Assembly: GCA_025093555.1 (NCBI GenBank)
Contig: JAIWNF010000026.1
Span: 620,001 to 684,000 of the forward strand
Reading direction: 5' to 3'
Length of the DNA: 64,000 bases
Source of the DNA: Circinella umbellata
Lineage: Eukaryota > Mucoromycota > Mucoromycetes > Mucorales > Lichtheimiaceae
Part shown: positions 13,774 to 27,610 of the stretch, in pieces
Numbering within the stretch: position 1 is the stretch's first letter
Layout: each line of letters starts with the position of its first letter
Translations under genes and position numbers: made by a program
The notes under the pieces: model-generated
The model's input: the letters and a program-made list of their open reading frames with translations, nothing else
The model's database searches: none
What the model was told of the DNA's origin: nothing

Positions 13774-16700
13774 ATGTCAACAGATGTGTCATTGGATATT
13801 ATAATACCTGGACAGGAAGGTCCAGTTACTACGAACGGATCGAGTGAGTTTGGACTATCATCATCATCATCATCATCACCTTTATTAGTAAGTAAAATTA
13901 TTGTGACCTTATTACTTACCCCACCATTTTTATTTTTTGCATGAATTATAAAAAAAAAAAGTACTTTTTTCCCTTTTTTTTTTTTTTTGATTAATTAATT
14001 TCTTTTTTTTAAAAATAATAATAATAATAATAATAAAAATAAAAGAATAATATAACCATTGATACATTACGCTCAAAAGCGTTACAAGAACGAACAGATC
14101 AATTAAGGTAAAATCAAGAATAATATGAGAGTTACATAATAAAAAAAAAAAAACTTCAAAACTAAAATAAAAAAATTATTATTATAGCACTTTAACGAAA
14201 CATAACGAAATTTCACTCAAAGAATTATTTTTATTAATGGGACAAGATCCATACGAAGACGACGACGATAATAAAGAAATTCGATTTATGGAATTTATGG
14301 ACGATAAAAGGGATATGTCAAAAATGGATTCATTTATAAAAGAACATAAACTCAGGTTTGTTTGATTGTCTTTAATTCAGATAACAAAAAAAAAAAAAAG
14401 AGTAAAGAATTAAAACGGGTGTATCTATCAAAAAAAAAAGAACTCCAGATATAATAATTAGTAGGAAGAAAGAACCACTGGGAGATGCCATTACTACTAG
14501 TCATCAACAAGAAACGTTAGAACCAGAACAATTAGAACACAAGTCACCTGTAGAAATCGAACATTTACAATCATCATCGATCCAAGAAGAACCAGAACAA
14601 GCATTGTTACCCATGGAAGAAGAGGAAAAGGAGAATCAAGAAAAATTAAAAGAGCAGGAAACAGAATTGAAAAATGATGCAACAGAACAACCTACTAGTC
14701 AAAATGTTGATGAAAAACAAATGCATGAGGTATCTAACATAGCTTTTTTTTTCTTGTTTTGTTTGACATCTTTCAAAAACTTTATGCGGATGGTTTTCTC
14801 ATCTTTTTATATTTTTTGAAAAACAGGAAAAGGTTGAAAATAAAGATTCAGAAATTACATCAGAAACTATAGTAACAACAGAATCAGTACCATCACCACC
14901 CCGTTCGTCTTCTTCTTCACTTCCTCCTTCACCTTCATCACACACATATCGTGCACCTAAAATGATTCCACAACGTACAGAAATACCAACACAACGACGA
15001 CCTGATGCGAAATATTATCCACCCCAAACATATAATGGATTACTTTTTCCTGATGATCGTAGTGATAGAACGGAGGGACTCGATTTGTACGCCTGGCAAT
15101 TACGTGCCAATGCACAACCATTATCTAAATCTTTACAAACTGCAAGGAAAGTGGTTATGACGAGTGATTGGGCGGTAAGCATATCTATCTATCTATCTAT
15201 CTATTTAGCCATAAAAAAATGAGAATGATCCATTATTGGAAAAACAAAACTGATCTATCTCTCTATTAGCTTGCGCGAGATGAACTTAAATCAGTAAAGA
15301 CAATTCAATTGATTGAAAATATGAAAAAGAAACGTCTTTGGAGTTTACGTCAATTAAAACGTCAAAAATCTGTACCGAGAACAAAAACACATTGGGATTT
15401 TATGATGGATGAAATGGTTCGTTTTATTTAATCACGATGAAATGGGTGGGGAAATTGTTCATTTATTTATTTATTTTAATTTTTTTTTTAAAAAATATAT
15501 ATATATATATATAGAAATGGATGCGCACGGATTTTAAAGAGGAACGTAAATGGAAGATTGCAACAGCTTATTTAATAGCCCACGCCGTAATGGAATGGCA
15601 TATGACAACCGATAAATCATCGGTGTGCATTAAAGTAACTTTTTTTTTTTTGACAAAAAAATACAGGAGCAAGAGAGTAGATGAATGGAAGGGAATTGGG
15701 GGAGGGATTATCGATTTGGTTTATTAATCAACAATTTTTTGATTCTTTTAACTAGATTCGTCCTCCAGGTGAAAAAGTTGCAACTACCCAAAAAGAAGAA
15801 CCAATGGAGTCGTCCACCGAAGAAACTACAAAAGAACAATCAGAGTCATCTACTATCAAAATGGAAACAGATGAATTACAGGAGAATGGAAATCATTCGA
15901 TTCTCAGTGATCCAAATGTTACTATGTCTTCCACTGGATCAGATTCTGTAGCTGCTGCTGCTGCTGCTGCTGTTAGTACACCAGATACCCCATCTCAACA
16001 AATATCTGAAGCAGAAACGACGACGACAACAACAACAACAGCACCAGCACCACCAGCAGAAACAGAAACGGAAACGGAAGCAGCACATGAATTACCACAA
16101 CCAGTGATGCAGAAATACCGAACGATTGTTCATAATTTTGATTTAGACAAGACGATCATCACATTACCTGTTGAAGATTTCGGAGACTTGGATATTCATG
16201 CCGTATTTCCCGATTTATTGTGTTACGAACCACCGAACCCCGACTTTAATGATCCATACTTTGATGAAGCCGAGTATGGTCGTATTGTTGCTATCACCAA
16301 ACTAATTACAAAGAAGGTTGTCTTGAAAAAACGACAGAGATTGAGTCGTAAACGTAATGCGGACGGTGATCAACTTGTGATACCAGATAATGAAGAAGAT
16401 CAAATTGAAGTAAAAGTATTACCTCGTAATGAACGTTATGATAATACATCATTAGTATCACGTATGTTTTTTCTCCACTCTTTATTTATTTTTTTTACTA
16501 CTTGTATATTATACAATTTTTTTTTTCGAAAAGAATTTGTTTTTTTTACCAAAACAGAAAAAATATGGGGATGATTCAAGTTAGGTTAATAATAATTGTC
16601 TTTTTTTTTTTTGCAGAACTTTTTGCTCCAAAGAAACATAGAGATATTCCGGCCACACAACCTCCAACACCTAAAACACCTACGCATCCTCCACTCACTA

Positions 16701-16900
16701 GTACCTGGACCGAAGACGATGATCTTTGTTTAATTCAAATGATTTTACAATACTCATTTAATTGGAATCTTATTACTGAAGCCTTCAATGCCATTCGACT
16801 TCCTAAAACGGGTGAAGTCCGAACACCATGGCAATGTCATGAACGTTGGAAACAAAACAATTTAACATCACTTTCTGGTCAAGTGAGTTCAGGTAAAGTA

Positions 16901-16931
<31 letters not shown>

Positions 16932-18708
16932 TATTTAGTGGGGGGAAGGAAAGGGATAAGGACAATCGAAATATTGACATATGCTCTGTTTTTTTTTGGT
17001 ACTTTTTTAGCTTATGCATCTAAACTCAAAAAGGAAGCTATTAAAAGACCCTCTTTGATTAAATTTGATTCTGTGAAAAAGAGACAACGGCAATATAATA
17101 TTCTTGAATCCATTAAGAAAACTCAAAAGAAACGTGAAGAATTACAAAAACCTCCATGTGAGTATAATACCTGCAAACTTTATTGCAACAAAACCATTTT
17201 ATGAAAAAAAAAATTTCTAACTTATTAATTTATTATATATAGCTACATCTTCAGGACCTCGTAGCACAATAGAAGCACATGGTATGGGATCAAATGGTCA
17301 ACGATTACCAACGGCTATGGAGTTAAGTTTACATAAAGCAAATCGTGATCGACAAGTACAACAAGCTTTAATGGAACAACGACAAATATCTGCAGGGTAT
17401 AGTCTAAATGGACAACCAGCAAATGTAAGTGATCTGAAATTATATTTCTACTTGCTCATCATTTTTTTTTTGTTTATATCTGGATTTGGGTTGGATGGTA
17501 TAAAAACCTTAATGTTAATTTTTTTACTGTAATTAATCAGATTAATCCGATAAGACCTGTTCAACAAGTTGGGACTCCAGTTCATTCACCAGTAGGATCA
17601 CAACCACGTCCATCGATGACGGCTATTCCCAGTACATCAATTCCTTCCAATGCGGGAGCAGTGGCAGGAGGTATTGTTGGATTAGGTGGTATGAATCGAC
17701 CTATTCCTGCTGTTTCTACTGCTGCTAATGTTCCACGACCACCAGCGATACCAACTTCTCAACCAGGTGCAGTAACCCCACCTCCTCAAAATAGATACCC
17801 AGCTGCCCAATTACATCTTTTACGACAACGCCAAATGGCACTTGTACAAGCAGCAGCAGCAGCCCAAGCACAGCAAGCAGGTGGTCGACCCCCTGTATCT
17901 GCACCACTTCAACGATTTGGTAATATGATGCCAGGATCACAACCACAACAGTCACCACAACAATCACCTATTGGAAGTTCTAATTCGGATGGAATCACGC
18001 AACAACAGCAGCAGCATCGTATGTCTGCTTCTCCTTCAATGCCACAACAACACCCATTACCTCCTCAATCACAGCCATTATCACAACCTCCACCTCAACA
18101 ACCGCAACAGCCACAACCACGGCCGCAGCAACCACAACAAATCCAGCAACCTTTACCTCAACAACCGCAACAACCTCAACAGTCTATGCCCCAACAACAT
18201 CCACAACAACCAGGGAGTGTTCCTACGCAACAATTACCACAGCGACCACAACATCCCCAACCTGGTAATATGCATGCATCCAATGCGAATACTTTAGCTG
18301 TTGCTGCACAATTAGTCCAGATGGGATATCCTATACACCAATTGGCACCTCAACAACAACTTCAATTACATCGATACCTTGCTCAGCAAATGCAAATGCG
18401 TACAGCAGCTATTACTGCTGCAAGTCAGGCACAAGCACAAGCACATGTTCAGGCACAACAGCAACAACAAGCTGCGGCTGCGGCTGCGGCTGCTGCTGCT
18501 GCAACGAATGATATGAATGGCCCTGGTACTCCAGCATCTCAGTTCCTACAAATGACTGCAAGTCCTGCTATGGGACAATCACCTCAGCAACAACAAGTGG
18601 GTAACAATAATACGAATAATGGAATTCCAGCGGCATTGTTAGCAGCACAACAACAGCAACGATTTCAACAACTTTTACAAATGCAAATGCAGCAGCAGCA
18701 GCAGCAGC

Positions 18709-18755
<47 letters not shown>

Positions 18756-18905
18756 GGCTCTCAAAATTCACCTATTCATCATTTATCTCCACAACAAGGG
18801 TCTCCAATGAATTTAACACCTCAACAGCAACAATATTTACAGTTGCTTCAACAGCAGCAACAGCAACAGCAGCAACAACAACATTCTATGGGTCAACATA
18901 GGTGA
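13774..18905 (+). CDS. VID21: NuA4 histone acetyltransferase scaffold subunit VID21/EAF1
   Basis: Twelve exons (13774-13887, 14046-14107, 14188-14355, 14465-14729, 14827-15174, 15270-15416, 15515-15634, 15756-16461, 16617-16892, 17011-17157, 17243-17424, 17541-18905) join to 3900 nt, 1299 residues. An HSA domain lies at about 330-405 (THWDFMMDEMKWMRTDFKEE then RKWKIATAYLIAHAV). A SANT/Myb domain follows at about 665-725 (TWTEDDDLCLIQM, NWNLITEAFNAI, CHERWKQNN). After about 780 the protein is Pro/Gln/Ala-rich with a long polyglutamine tract. This order (HSA, SANT, Gln-rich tail) is that of yeast Eaf1/Vid21, the platform on which the NuA4 complex assembles; animal p400 combines the same domains with a helicase, which is absent here. 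It acts in the nucleus on chromatin. The acceptor of exon 4 could be three bases upstream, adding one residue. Confidence 0.9.
18692..18754 (+). repeat. CAG/CAA polyglutamine tract
   Basis: About 21 consecutive CAG and then CAA codons inside the last exon of VID21, preceded and followed by further Gln-rich segments. The codon switch from CAG to CAA along the tract is visible. Such tracts are prone to length change. Confidence 0.9.
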
Positions 18906-21176
18906 TGCATCATAACCGACTTGACTACCCAAAGAGTAATTAAAGAAAAATTTGAAAGGTGGGATAATCCATTATTATTGTTATTTGGTGCAAGTATATT
19001 TTATAATAATAATAATAATAAAACGGTATCAACTAAAAATGATGACTGGATCATTGATCTAAAATGAGCGTCTATTATTTTTAGACAAAAAAGAAAAACA
19101 TTTTCCATACCACTCTTTCCCTTTTTTTTTTTTTACAATACAAATAACGAAATGTATAATTATTATAATAAATGTGTTTTGAGTAAATATATATCTATAT
19201 ATATATATTACTTGACAGTGTATATTTTTATTATGTGCTGTGTTCAACTTTGAATGATGTGACGTCTCAAGATTGGAAAGAAAAGCTCTGCTTATTTCTG
19301 ATGAATGATGGATGGGAGCAAAGGTTTTATTTACCAATAAATAAAACTTTGGGGGGGAGCGTGATTCATGCGTACTTCTGGACTGGTTAACTAATATAAT
19401 TGTAAAAAACTATGACTAGTAAGACCGAATCGAAAATATCAGCGATAACAGTAATAAACATACCAACTTCAAATTATTCAATTCACTGAGCAGAAAACAA
19501 TAATAATTTGAACATTGACTTTTCAACTACCTATGACGGTACTACATGTTTTTATTTTACACCAGGCAAAGAGTAGTAATAACAAACAAGCGTAAGTAAT
19601 TTTTCAAGGTATTATTGATATAGCAAAATGATGACGATGATGATATACTTTTTGTCATACGTATAAAAATATTTATCCATCTACGTACATTTTTTACACC
19701 TTCATTAAATTTAAAATATACTATCCACAAATAGAGAGCTCATGTCAGTTCAGCTATGAATTAAATGGCTAGAACCGTCTTCACTATATAACACAAATTA
19801 CCATAACAACATCAAGTGATTCCATTCCATTTTTCAGTTTATTTTGTTATCAATATAGCCAATAGCTGGTTTGTATCTCAAAATTATTTTAACCCAACAC
19901 TTTTGTTTTATCCTGTCCCTATAGCCTACCTCTAGAATCGAATAACATTATATACCAACCAATATATCATGTTTCCCCTTCCCCGCTTATCCACATAAGT
20001 TTAAATGTTTTCTCGACTTTAATGAATTTCTCTTATTTATTTATATTCTACCCGAGCTTTACGAACTCGTTTTTGACGAGAGAACAATTAAGGCTGAAAA
20101 CAAGTGTGTGTTTGTGTTCATTTAAAATTTTGTCTTTTAATGAAACATATAACTTTTTTTCAATGAAAAAAACAAATATACGCTTTACCCAGCTTTATCA
20201 ATTTTTTTTTTCTTTCGCTTAATAGGTATCTTTTTTTTGCAAGTGATGTGTTTGGGGGGTGGTGGAGAAAGATTGTTTTATTTTTCATTTAACAAAAGAA
20301 TTTTCTTTATTATTATTTTTATAACAAATGCTAACAACAACAAATCTCCTTGTGTTTCAAAAAGAAAGAATTTTACGTTATAAATAAATGAACGGGAAAT
20401 GACCGATAAGGTGTGTGTTCGTGCTACACCATGTTACATCCCAAATTGACATAATCCTTCTTCAACTTCTGATATGAGTAAAATAATTATGTATCAATTA
20501 GAATATCTTTTGATATATACATATATACGTTTTTTCTTTTCTCCTCAAAAAAAGAGAGAGAGAGAGAGAGAGAGTAAGGCTAGGTAGGTATATCCCTTTT
20601 GATTTGCTTAGCATACCCCGTTCTTCTTTACAACCCCCCCCCCCTTCCCCTTATAATTCATAAACGTAACGCCACATTTTTGAATAAAATGTAAAAATAA
20701 ATCCTTTCCTTTTTTTTTTTTGGGATAATAAAAAAACCAAAACAAAGAAACTGTATTTAACAAAAAAGAAAAAGAAAACAAATAAGCAGGGAATGAAAAA
20801 AAAAAAGAGAGAGAGAGAAAGTAAATAATATGAAATGTGTTTAAAAAACAATAATAAAAAAGAAAAAAAGAGGTGTGTTGGATGGATATTGTTTAGAGAA
20901 GTTTAGGATATATAAATTCGATAGAGAGAGAGAGTGGAGGAGGAGATTATTAAGGGGGGAAATTGGATTTACACGGTATCGTCATTTGTTCGTTCCTTTG
21001 CTTTTAACATTGATAAAGCTATTTATACAATGTAATAAAAAGAAAGACATATGATTGATTATGGTGTATATAAGAGAGAGAGAAAGAGAGAGAGAATTAT
21101 TATTATTATTATTATTATTATGTTATTATTAAAAGAGAAATGACCGGACCAGAAAGAGGAAAGAATATATAAAAAT
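18906..21176. other. Intergenic region
   Basis: AT-rich DNA between the tail-to-tail genes VID21 and the calcineurin-tail gene. It holds (AG)n near 20549-20575, homopolymer C and T runs and a (TTA)n run near 21096-21120. No coding sequence was seen. Confidence 0.6.
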
Positions 21177-21519
21177 TTAAATTGACACTTGGTGAACTTT
21201 AATAAAGAATGAACGGAATTGATGATTTGTTGTTATATATTGTATAATGAAAAGGAAATTGAGGTTACATACCTTGTCGAAGACCTTGTTCACCATGTGC
21301 TAAAGTACCTACGGGTAATTTACCGTTCATATTTTTGATTTCCTTGACCATTTCAGGATTTTCACGTAAAACTGAAAGTTGTCGTGATAATTTACCAATA
21401 GCGATCACTTTCTTTTTGATAACAAGACGTCGATGACGATTAGCTAAAATATTTGAAGAGGGTGTAGTATGTTCATTGGCGAGTTCGTCTTGGTGAACGT
21501 TAATGACAGCGAGAGACAT
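21177..21519 (-). CDS. Calcineurin A C-terminal tail-only protein
   Basis: The ORF begins at ATG 21519 behind a CAA-rich leader with an in-frame TAA upstream, so it is not simply the end of a longer exon. Exon 1 runs to 21273 with a GTATGT donor; the best second exon is 21196-21177, giving 88 residues. The protein matches the tail of calcineurin A (protein phosphatase 2B catalytic subunit): MSLAVINVHQDEL resembles the calcineurin B-binding helix end, VIKKKVIAIGKLSRQLSVLR resembles the calmodulin-binding helix, and GKLPVGTLAHGEQGLRQ resembles the segment that follows. No phosphatase domain (metal-binding DxH, GDxxDRG, GNHE) is seen anywhere on this strand in the preceding several kilobases. 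It may be a truncated paralogue, or a small calmodulin- or calcineurin-binding regulator. The homology is clear; the function is unknown. Confidence 0.65.
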
Positions 21520-23595
21520 TTTTTGTTGTTGTTGTTGTTATTTGTGATATAAAAAAAAAGAGAAAGAGGTTTGAGTTGAAGAAAAAGAGTTCTTATAATT
21601 TGATTGTAAGATGATAATGAAAAAAAAAAAAAGAAAAAAGTGATTTGTGGTCCTTTATATATTTCCAATTTTTTTTTTTGTACATCTTTTCTACATCGAA
21701 TAATGGGGGAAAAAGAAGTTTCTTTTGGGGGGGGAGAGCAACAGAAGAAAGAGAGAATGGAATAAAGAGGAGAGAGGTTAAAGAAAAAGAAAAGAATAAT
21801 AGAAAAGTGGGGGAGTTGGTTAACAAAAAAAGGGGGGGGGGAAGAGATCACTTTAATGCTAAAAAGTTAAGTTTTATGTTGAATGATGAGGGAGAGAGAG
21901 AGCGAGAGAGAGAGGAGGAGGGGGGGGAGGGGAGGGGGAGGTAGAGGAGGGTGACAAATGGGCGGGCCCACTTATTATCTTTTAACGGAAGAATTAGAAG
22001 ATGCAGAATACGCATAAACGAAGAAAATCCGTCAGGGACTAATCGAAACTTCTAACCCTTCTTTTTTAGAGTATAAATAAAAAATGGGATAACTTGAAGG
22101 TTTTTGTTGTTGTATAATAATTTTTGTGTTATCCGCACGTGTTTTTAGTTCCGATGACATTCAAAACCAAAAAGATTTTTAATTGTCATAATATTTATTT
22201 ATTGTGTTATATAGTATTAAATAATAATGTAAAGGAGTGTTTTTGAATGATCAAGTAACGTTAAGAAAAAAGGAGATTATATATAATGAAATCACCATGG
22301 AAAAGAAAATGTATATCTGTTTGTTAAAAAAAAAGGAAAGAAGCTTAAATTTTTTCTTTTTCTTCATCATCTTCTTTAGTCTCTCTCTCTGTCTCTCTCT
22401 CCTATATCATCATTATCATTATTATATTTTGATGCAACTTGGCTTAATATTCAATAGTTAAAAAAAAAAAGAGGCACTCGGAACTACTTATCCCTTTTCA
22501 TCTTCACATCCCCCCCCCATCTTCGTTTAAAAACAAACTTTTTTCTCTTGTATTGGTGAAACGCCAAAAAAAAAAGAAGGACGATAATAAAAATTCAAGA
22601 AAGAATTATTATTAATGAAACAAATCGATGATTCCATAACAAAACAATAAACATTTCCGTAACGAAAATTCCTTAATAAGTTGTAAAGTAACTAGTGTTA
22701 CACAAAGACAGTTGTTCCTCCTACTCTCCTCTCCCCTCCCCCACATTATCCTCCCGGTAGATCCCTACCTTTTAATAATAATAAGAATAAAATGATCTCA
22801 TAGGAAACAACATTAACAACACATAATAAAATATAATAAAATAATAATAAAAATACGTTAAATCTTTACTATTCATTTTGGGTCTGTGTGTAAAAAATTC
22901 AGACAGCACAAAGAAAATTAGTATAAATAAATATTCTAATGCATAATAAACAACGCAAAATATAATTCTCTTTGCATAGTTCTCCGTCATTTAATCATCA
23001 TAAAATATAATATTACAACAACTCACGAAATAAATCATGCCATTGTATATATCTATCTATATATAATGGGGTTCTAAAATGATGCAGCAGAATTATAATA
23101 ATTATGTTTCTATTTTTTCCAAAGAGAATAATCTATGATTCTATCTGGGTCATTAGATGAGGGAATTTTGGAGTGTTATTCTTCTCTTTTCTAAATCATA
23201 TATATCTATATTACGTATCGTTCTCATTATTATTATTATTATTATTATTATGCAACTTAACTTGATGAAACAAATTTATTAAATTATTTTACATAAAACT
23301 TCATACGTACGTAATAATAAGAATTGTTTTTTGTTTTTATTTGGAAATCTTTTTGTAAATTATTCTTTTTAATGCATAATGAATAGAAAACAGTGGCATT
23401 TTTATTAGCCGTTTCCGTATATATAAATGTGAGGGGGGTGAAAGAGTAGGCGAAGAGAGAGGGGGGGAGGGGAAAAAAGGAGCACTAATTGTGGTAGTTT
23501 TTTCTATAATATTTAAGGTTTGCCATATTATGCAGCAAAATGCACGTAAAAAAAAGCTGAGGCATTCCAGAAAGATATAACATGCAGCCAAAATA

Positions 23596-23629
<34 letters not shown>

Positions 23630-26595
23630 CTTGCATTTATACAATGAGTGTTATATAATTAAATAAGATGATGTCTATTGATGTTATATAATTGATATGT
23701 ATTCATTTTAAACATATGTTTTTTTTTGATGACGATGATGATGATAAAAGGAGTTTTATACATTAATGTAATGCACAATTAAAAGAAATGTGGGAAAAAA
23801 AAAAAGTCAAAATATAGTAAGATAATTCCCCCCCACACACATACACACACACACTAAAATACAAGTGAATCAATTAACTCTACATCATAATACATTTAAA
23901 ATGATAACAAGAACAACAATAATACATTATGAAGAAAAATGAATAGTAGTAAAAAATGTATATTCATTGTCAATAATCAAATAATTCCTTAAAAAAACGG
24001 TTTTTGATTAAAAAAAAAACAGCATACAAATTAATAGAAGTTTTTAACCCATTTGTAAGTACGTAGGGGGTAATTATTATGGATAAACCGCCATTTTTGT
24101 TATATGAATATGTGTACAGTATGTGAGAGAGAGACAAGGAGTTTTTCATTTCTAAAAAAAAAACAGAATTATGTCTCTTTCTCTTTCTCTCTTTTACCTC
24201 TTTTTTCTGGTGAAATATGGGATTGGCGTTACCCTTTTTCTTCTTTTTTTTTATAGTTCTAATTTGTGTGGTACTACTTAATTCAAGTTTTTTTTTTATA
24301 ATGAAAATATAATATTATTTGTTCACCACATTCTCGTATTACGTATTTATAATAAATCATAAAGAAAAAACAAAAAAAATGACGTTTGTTGTGTATGATA
24401 TGCAATTGTAATAATATTAACTAGATTGATACGTTACATAATTATTATTATTGTTTGATTGTTTTTCTTCCCCCCCTTCCTTCCGGGGACATAAAATGAC
24501 TTTAACGTAGTTCATTTATTATAAACCTATTTTAAAGAAAAAACAAAATATGTATACATAATGCAAAGAAAAAGTAGAAAGAAAAAAATATAATTATGTT
24601 ACTCCTGGAGAAATAATATCTTATTGACAAAAAAAATCCGCCTACATCGTTTTATTCCCCCTTCTTATAAGTATACAGTATCTGTGCAGCAACTTGCAGT
24701 TTTATATCTCCACTCTCTTTGATTTATATGATACTATAAACGTCTACTTACTTACTTTCGGCTAAACATAAAAGGGCGTTTAATGTTAAATGATCTATTA
24801 TTAACAATATATAAAACTTTGTAATAAAAATATATATATTTTTTTATTTTTTATTTTTCTTATTTGACAGTACATAATAATAATAATAATGCAATATGTA
24901 AATAAACAAGAACAGTAACAATTTTATATAGAAGTAAAATGTTTCAATTTTTTCTCTTTTTTTTTTTTGATATACTATATGTATATATAAAAAGTTGTAT
25001 ACACATTTCTATTATTCGGATATCTACATATTAATAGTAAGTTGATGTTGAGTTCAGAATTATATAGTTCAGGGCTTACGTATCAGTCGAAAGGAGTTAT
25101 CCTGTTGATGCAAAAAAAAAAAAAAGTGTTTCTTTAGGAGAATTCCATACAGCAAGCAAAATAACTCTGCAATAAGTTTTATTCTTAAAAGTTTTTCCTT
25201 TCTGTTCTATTTATATTATCCCAAACGGCAATCTGGATTTACCACTGTGATGGGGAAATGCAAAGATATATTTTATATTTAAATAATATCTCCCCAAGAA
25301 AACAAGTTTTTTTTTTGTCCAAACACCAATTATATAATTGATTCGTATTATACTAAGACTTGGTTGTGATTTAATCTATTATATTATACTTGTATGTGCA
25401 ATCACTCATTATAAACAAAGTTTATAACTACATTTCTCATTTTAAGTGGTCAATTTTGTTTTTTGAGTTTTTGAAAGATACGTAGAATCCATTTATTTTT
25501 TTATATTGAGTTAATCCAATTGTATATAGACAACTCATTTTTAATGTGCTTCAAATATGTATACAGCATATAGTTAGCATATCCATTTATATTTATCATT
25601 CTCCTCTAATAACCTTCTAATAAAAGATTATTAAGTTTATTGTAAAAAGATTTTCAATAGATTAAATGGGAGGACTTGTTATAGAGTATTAGTGCATGAT
25701 TTGAAATATGATATTACATGGTAGATTTCTTTAATGTTATTCTAACAACCTATCTAACTTACTCTTCTTGTTTTAAAGCTTTTATGATAATAATGGGATT
25801 TTTAAAGATAAATAGAAAACTATTTTTTTTCTTATGTGGCACGTACGTAAAAAGACAGACATTACAGGACATGAACTGAACAGTTTCCCTCAAGTACACT
25901 GGTAATATATAAATACATCAGTTTATGTTTCATTTATTGACTCTACTATTTAATCATTGAAATGCCTACCTAATAATATTATATATAATTGTATTTCATG
26001 GTCCTACTTTTTTTTTTTGTGCTTTTATGCATATATATTACGTATAATTTCGTTTTGCTCTAGATATACAGTACAAACAGATTATATCTCTATATACTAT
26101 GAACTATGGGAGTTGGTACGGGCAACCGCCAAAAACAAATATGATGCTTGGACACATCTCACTTTTATTTAAATTGTTCAAAAAGGCCAAAACAAATGTA
26201 ATTATATATCAAGAAGATTATGGTGTATTTTTGTTATTATAATTGTATATATGTAATATATGAAAATTGTGTATGAAACTGACAAGCAGGTGATGAAAAG
26301 ATATATAAGAAATAAATAGTACAATCTAAATGAGAGGATGAAATGAATACTATTGCGATGACTGATATTTAATAGTACTGTTACTAGACAATTTATGCAT
26401 ATTGAAAAAAAGCCTTTTGCTTAGTAATCTTTTCTTGTGGTAAAACCAAAACTATGTTGGGGTGTGTGTCCATAGCAATTTACCAATTTTTATTTTTATT
26501 TTTATTTTTATTTGGGTAAAAATAAATAGTTTAAAAAATTTGGTTTTGCATAAAAGCTCTTTTTTCTTTATTTTTACAACGTTTCGTTTTCCCTC
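21520..26595. other. Gene desert of about 5 kb
   Basis: AT-rich, full of short repeats: G-rich and GA-rich runs 21880-21950, (TTA)n near 23230, (TA)n at about 23597-23628, C-runs and A-runs. No frame looks coding on either strand and no structured RNA was recognised. The part next to 21520 probably includes the promoter of the calcineurin-tail gene, and the part just before 26596 that of the next gene. Confidence 0.6.
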
Positions 26596-27517
26596 ATGTC
26601 ACATTCACTTTCATTTGCCGAGGTAAAATGCTTTGCTATTTATCTTATTTGAATATATACATATACTGATTTAACCTGTTTTATAAATGTATACAGTTAT
26701 ATGTTGCATTAGATCCAACGTCTATTCATAATGCAAACCAGGTATACACGCTTTTTTGTTTTTGATTTAAATCAATCAACAGCCATTACTCATTCACGTT
26801 CTCTTGTGCTTATTTTATTTTTTTATTTTGTCTTGACTAGTCAAAACCATTATGTGAAAATATATTTGATGTACCACGATCTGATCTTTTCGAAACTTAT
26901 AATCGACTACGTCAAGCATTCTGGTCTAATGAACCATCGATAGATACAATCAGCTTAACTTCAAATACAACAATAACTACTAATGATACAACACCTACAT
27001 TTATTGAACAAAAAATAGCAACACCTGCATCTCCTTCTATACCATTGAAACGTCAACCAAGTGATTTGGAGATTATACCCTCAGAAGTCCAAGATCAAAT
27101 ACCATTGAATACCAATACTAAACGTCGTCGAATAGATAGAACGGATTCACCTAAACCTCAACAACAAAAAGAATTATTTGGATCAGCTAAAATACCCTCT
27201 TTATATACACTATGGGGAATTAAACGTATTATAATACAACAATTACGATGTAGTTTACCAAGTAAAGATATCAAATACCCTTTTTCTTTTTTTTCTAATA
27301 ACCTCCCCTGGGTGGGTATTATCTAAAACGCGTTGTTTTTTTTTAATTTTAATTTATAGATTATAATGAAACAAAAATAATTCATATTATTAAAGAATGT
27401 GATCAACAATGTAATCAAGAACAAAAACAACATTTAAAACGATATTTAGAACCTATTTTACTTTCAACACGACGTCAATGTTTATCCTTAGAAGAAGCAT
27501 TCAAACGATGGGAGTAA
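26596..27517 (+). CDS. Unrecognised nuclear-type protein
   Basis: Four exons (26596-26622, 26697-26741, 26841-27261, 27360-27517) join to 651 nt, 216 residues. I do not recognise the family. The N-terminus (MSHSLSFAELYVALDPTS and on to DLFETYNRLRQAFW) and the C-terminus (LYTLWGIKRIIIQQLR, then HLKRYLEPILLSTRRQ and LSLEEAFKRWE) look like folded, mostly helical segments. The middle is Thr/Pro/Gln-rich with a basic KRRR cluster that could be a nuclear localisation signal. Introns have normal GTAAAA, GTATAC and GTAAAG donors. Its 3' end faces that of the next gene with only 93 bases between stops. A role in a chromatin or transcription complex is a guess from composition only. Confidence 0.6.
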
Positions 27518-27610
27518 CCCCCCCCGATCCATTTATAACAATCCTTTATTATTATTATTCAAAAAAGAAAAAAAAAATGATGAATTGGGGAGTAGAGAGA
27601 ATGAAGTTTT

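Noticed and set aside
21444..21851. 135-residue open frame upstream of the calcineurin-tail gene
   Set aside because: It is built from low-complexity T- and C-rich DNA, is in another frame and does not contain phosphatase motifs.
20022..26172. Several 60-100 residue hydrophobic open frames in the gene desert
   Set aside because: They are Phe/Ile/Tyr/Ser-rich, as random AT-rich DNA gives, and have no splice partners.
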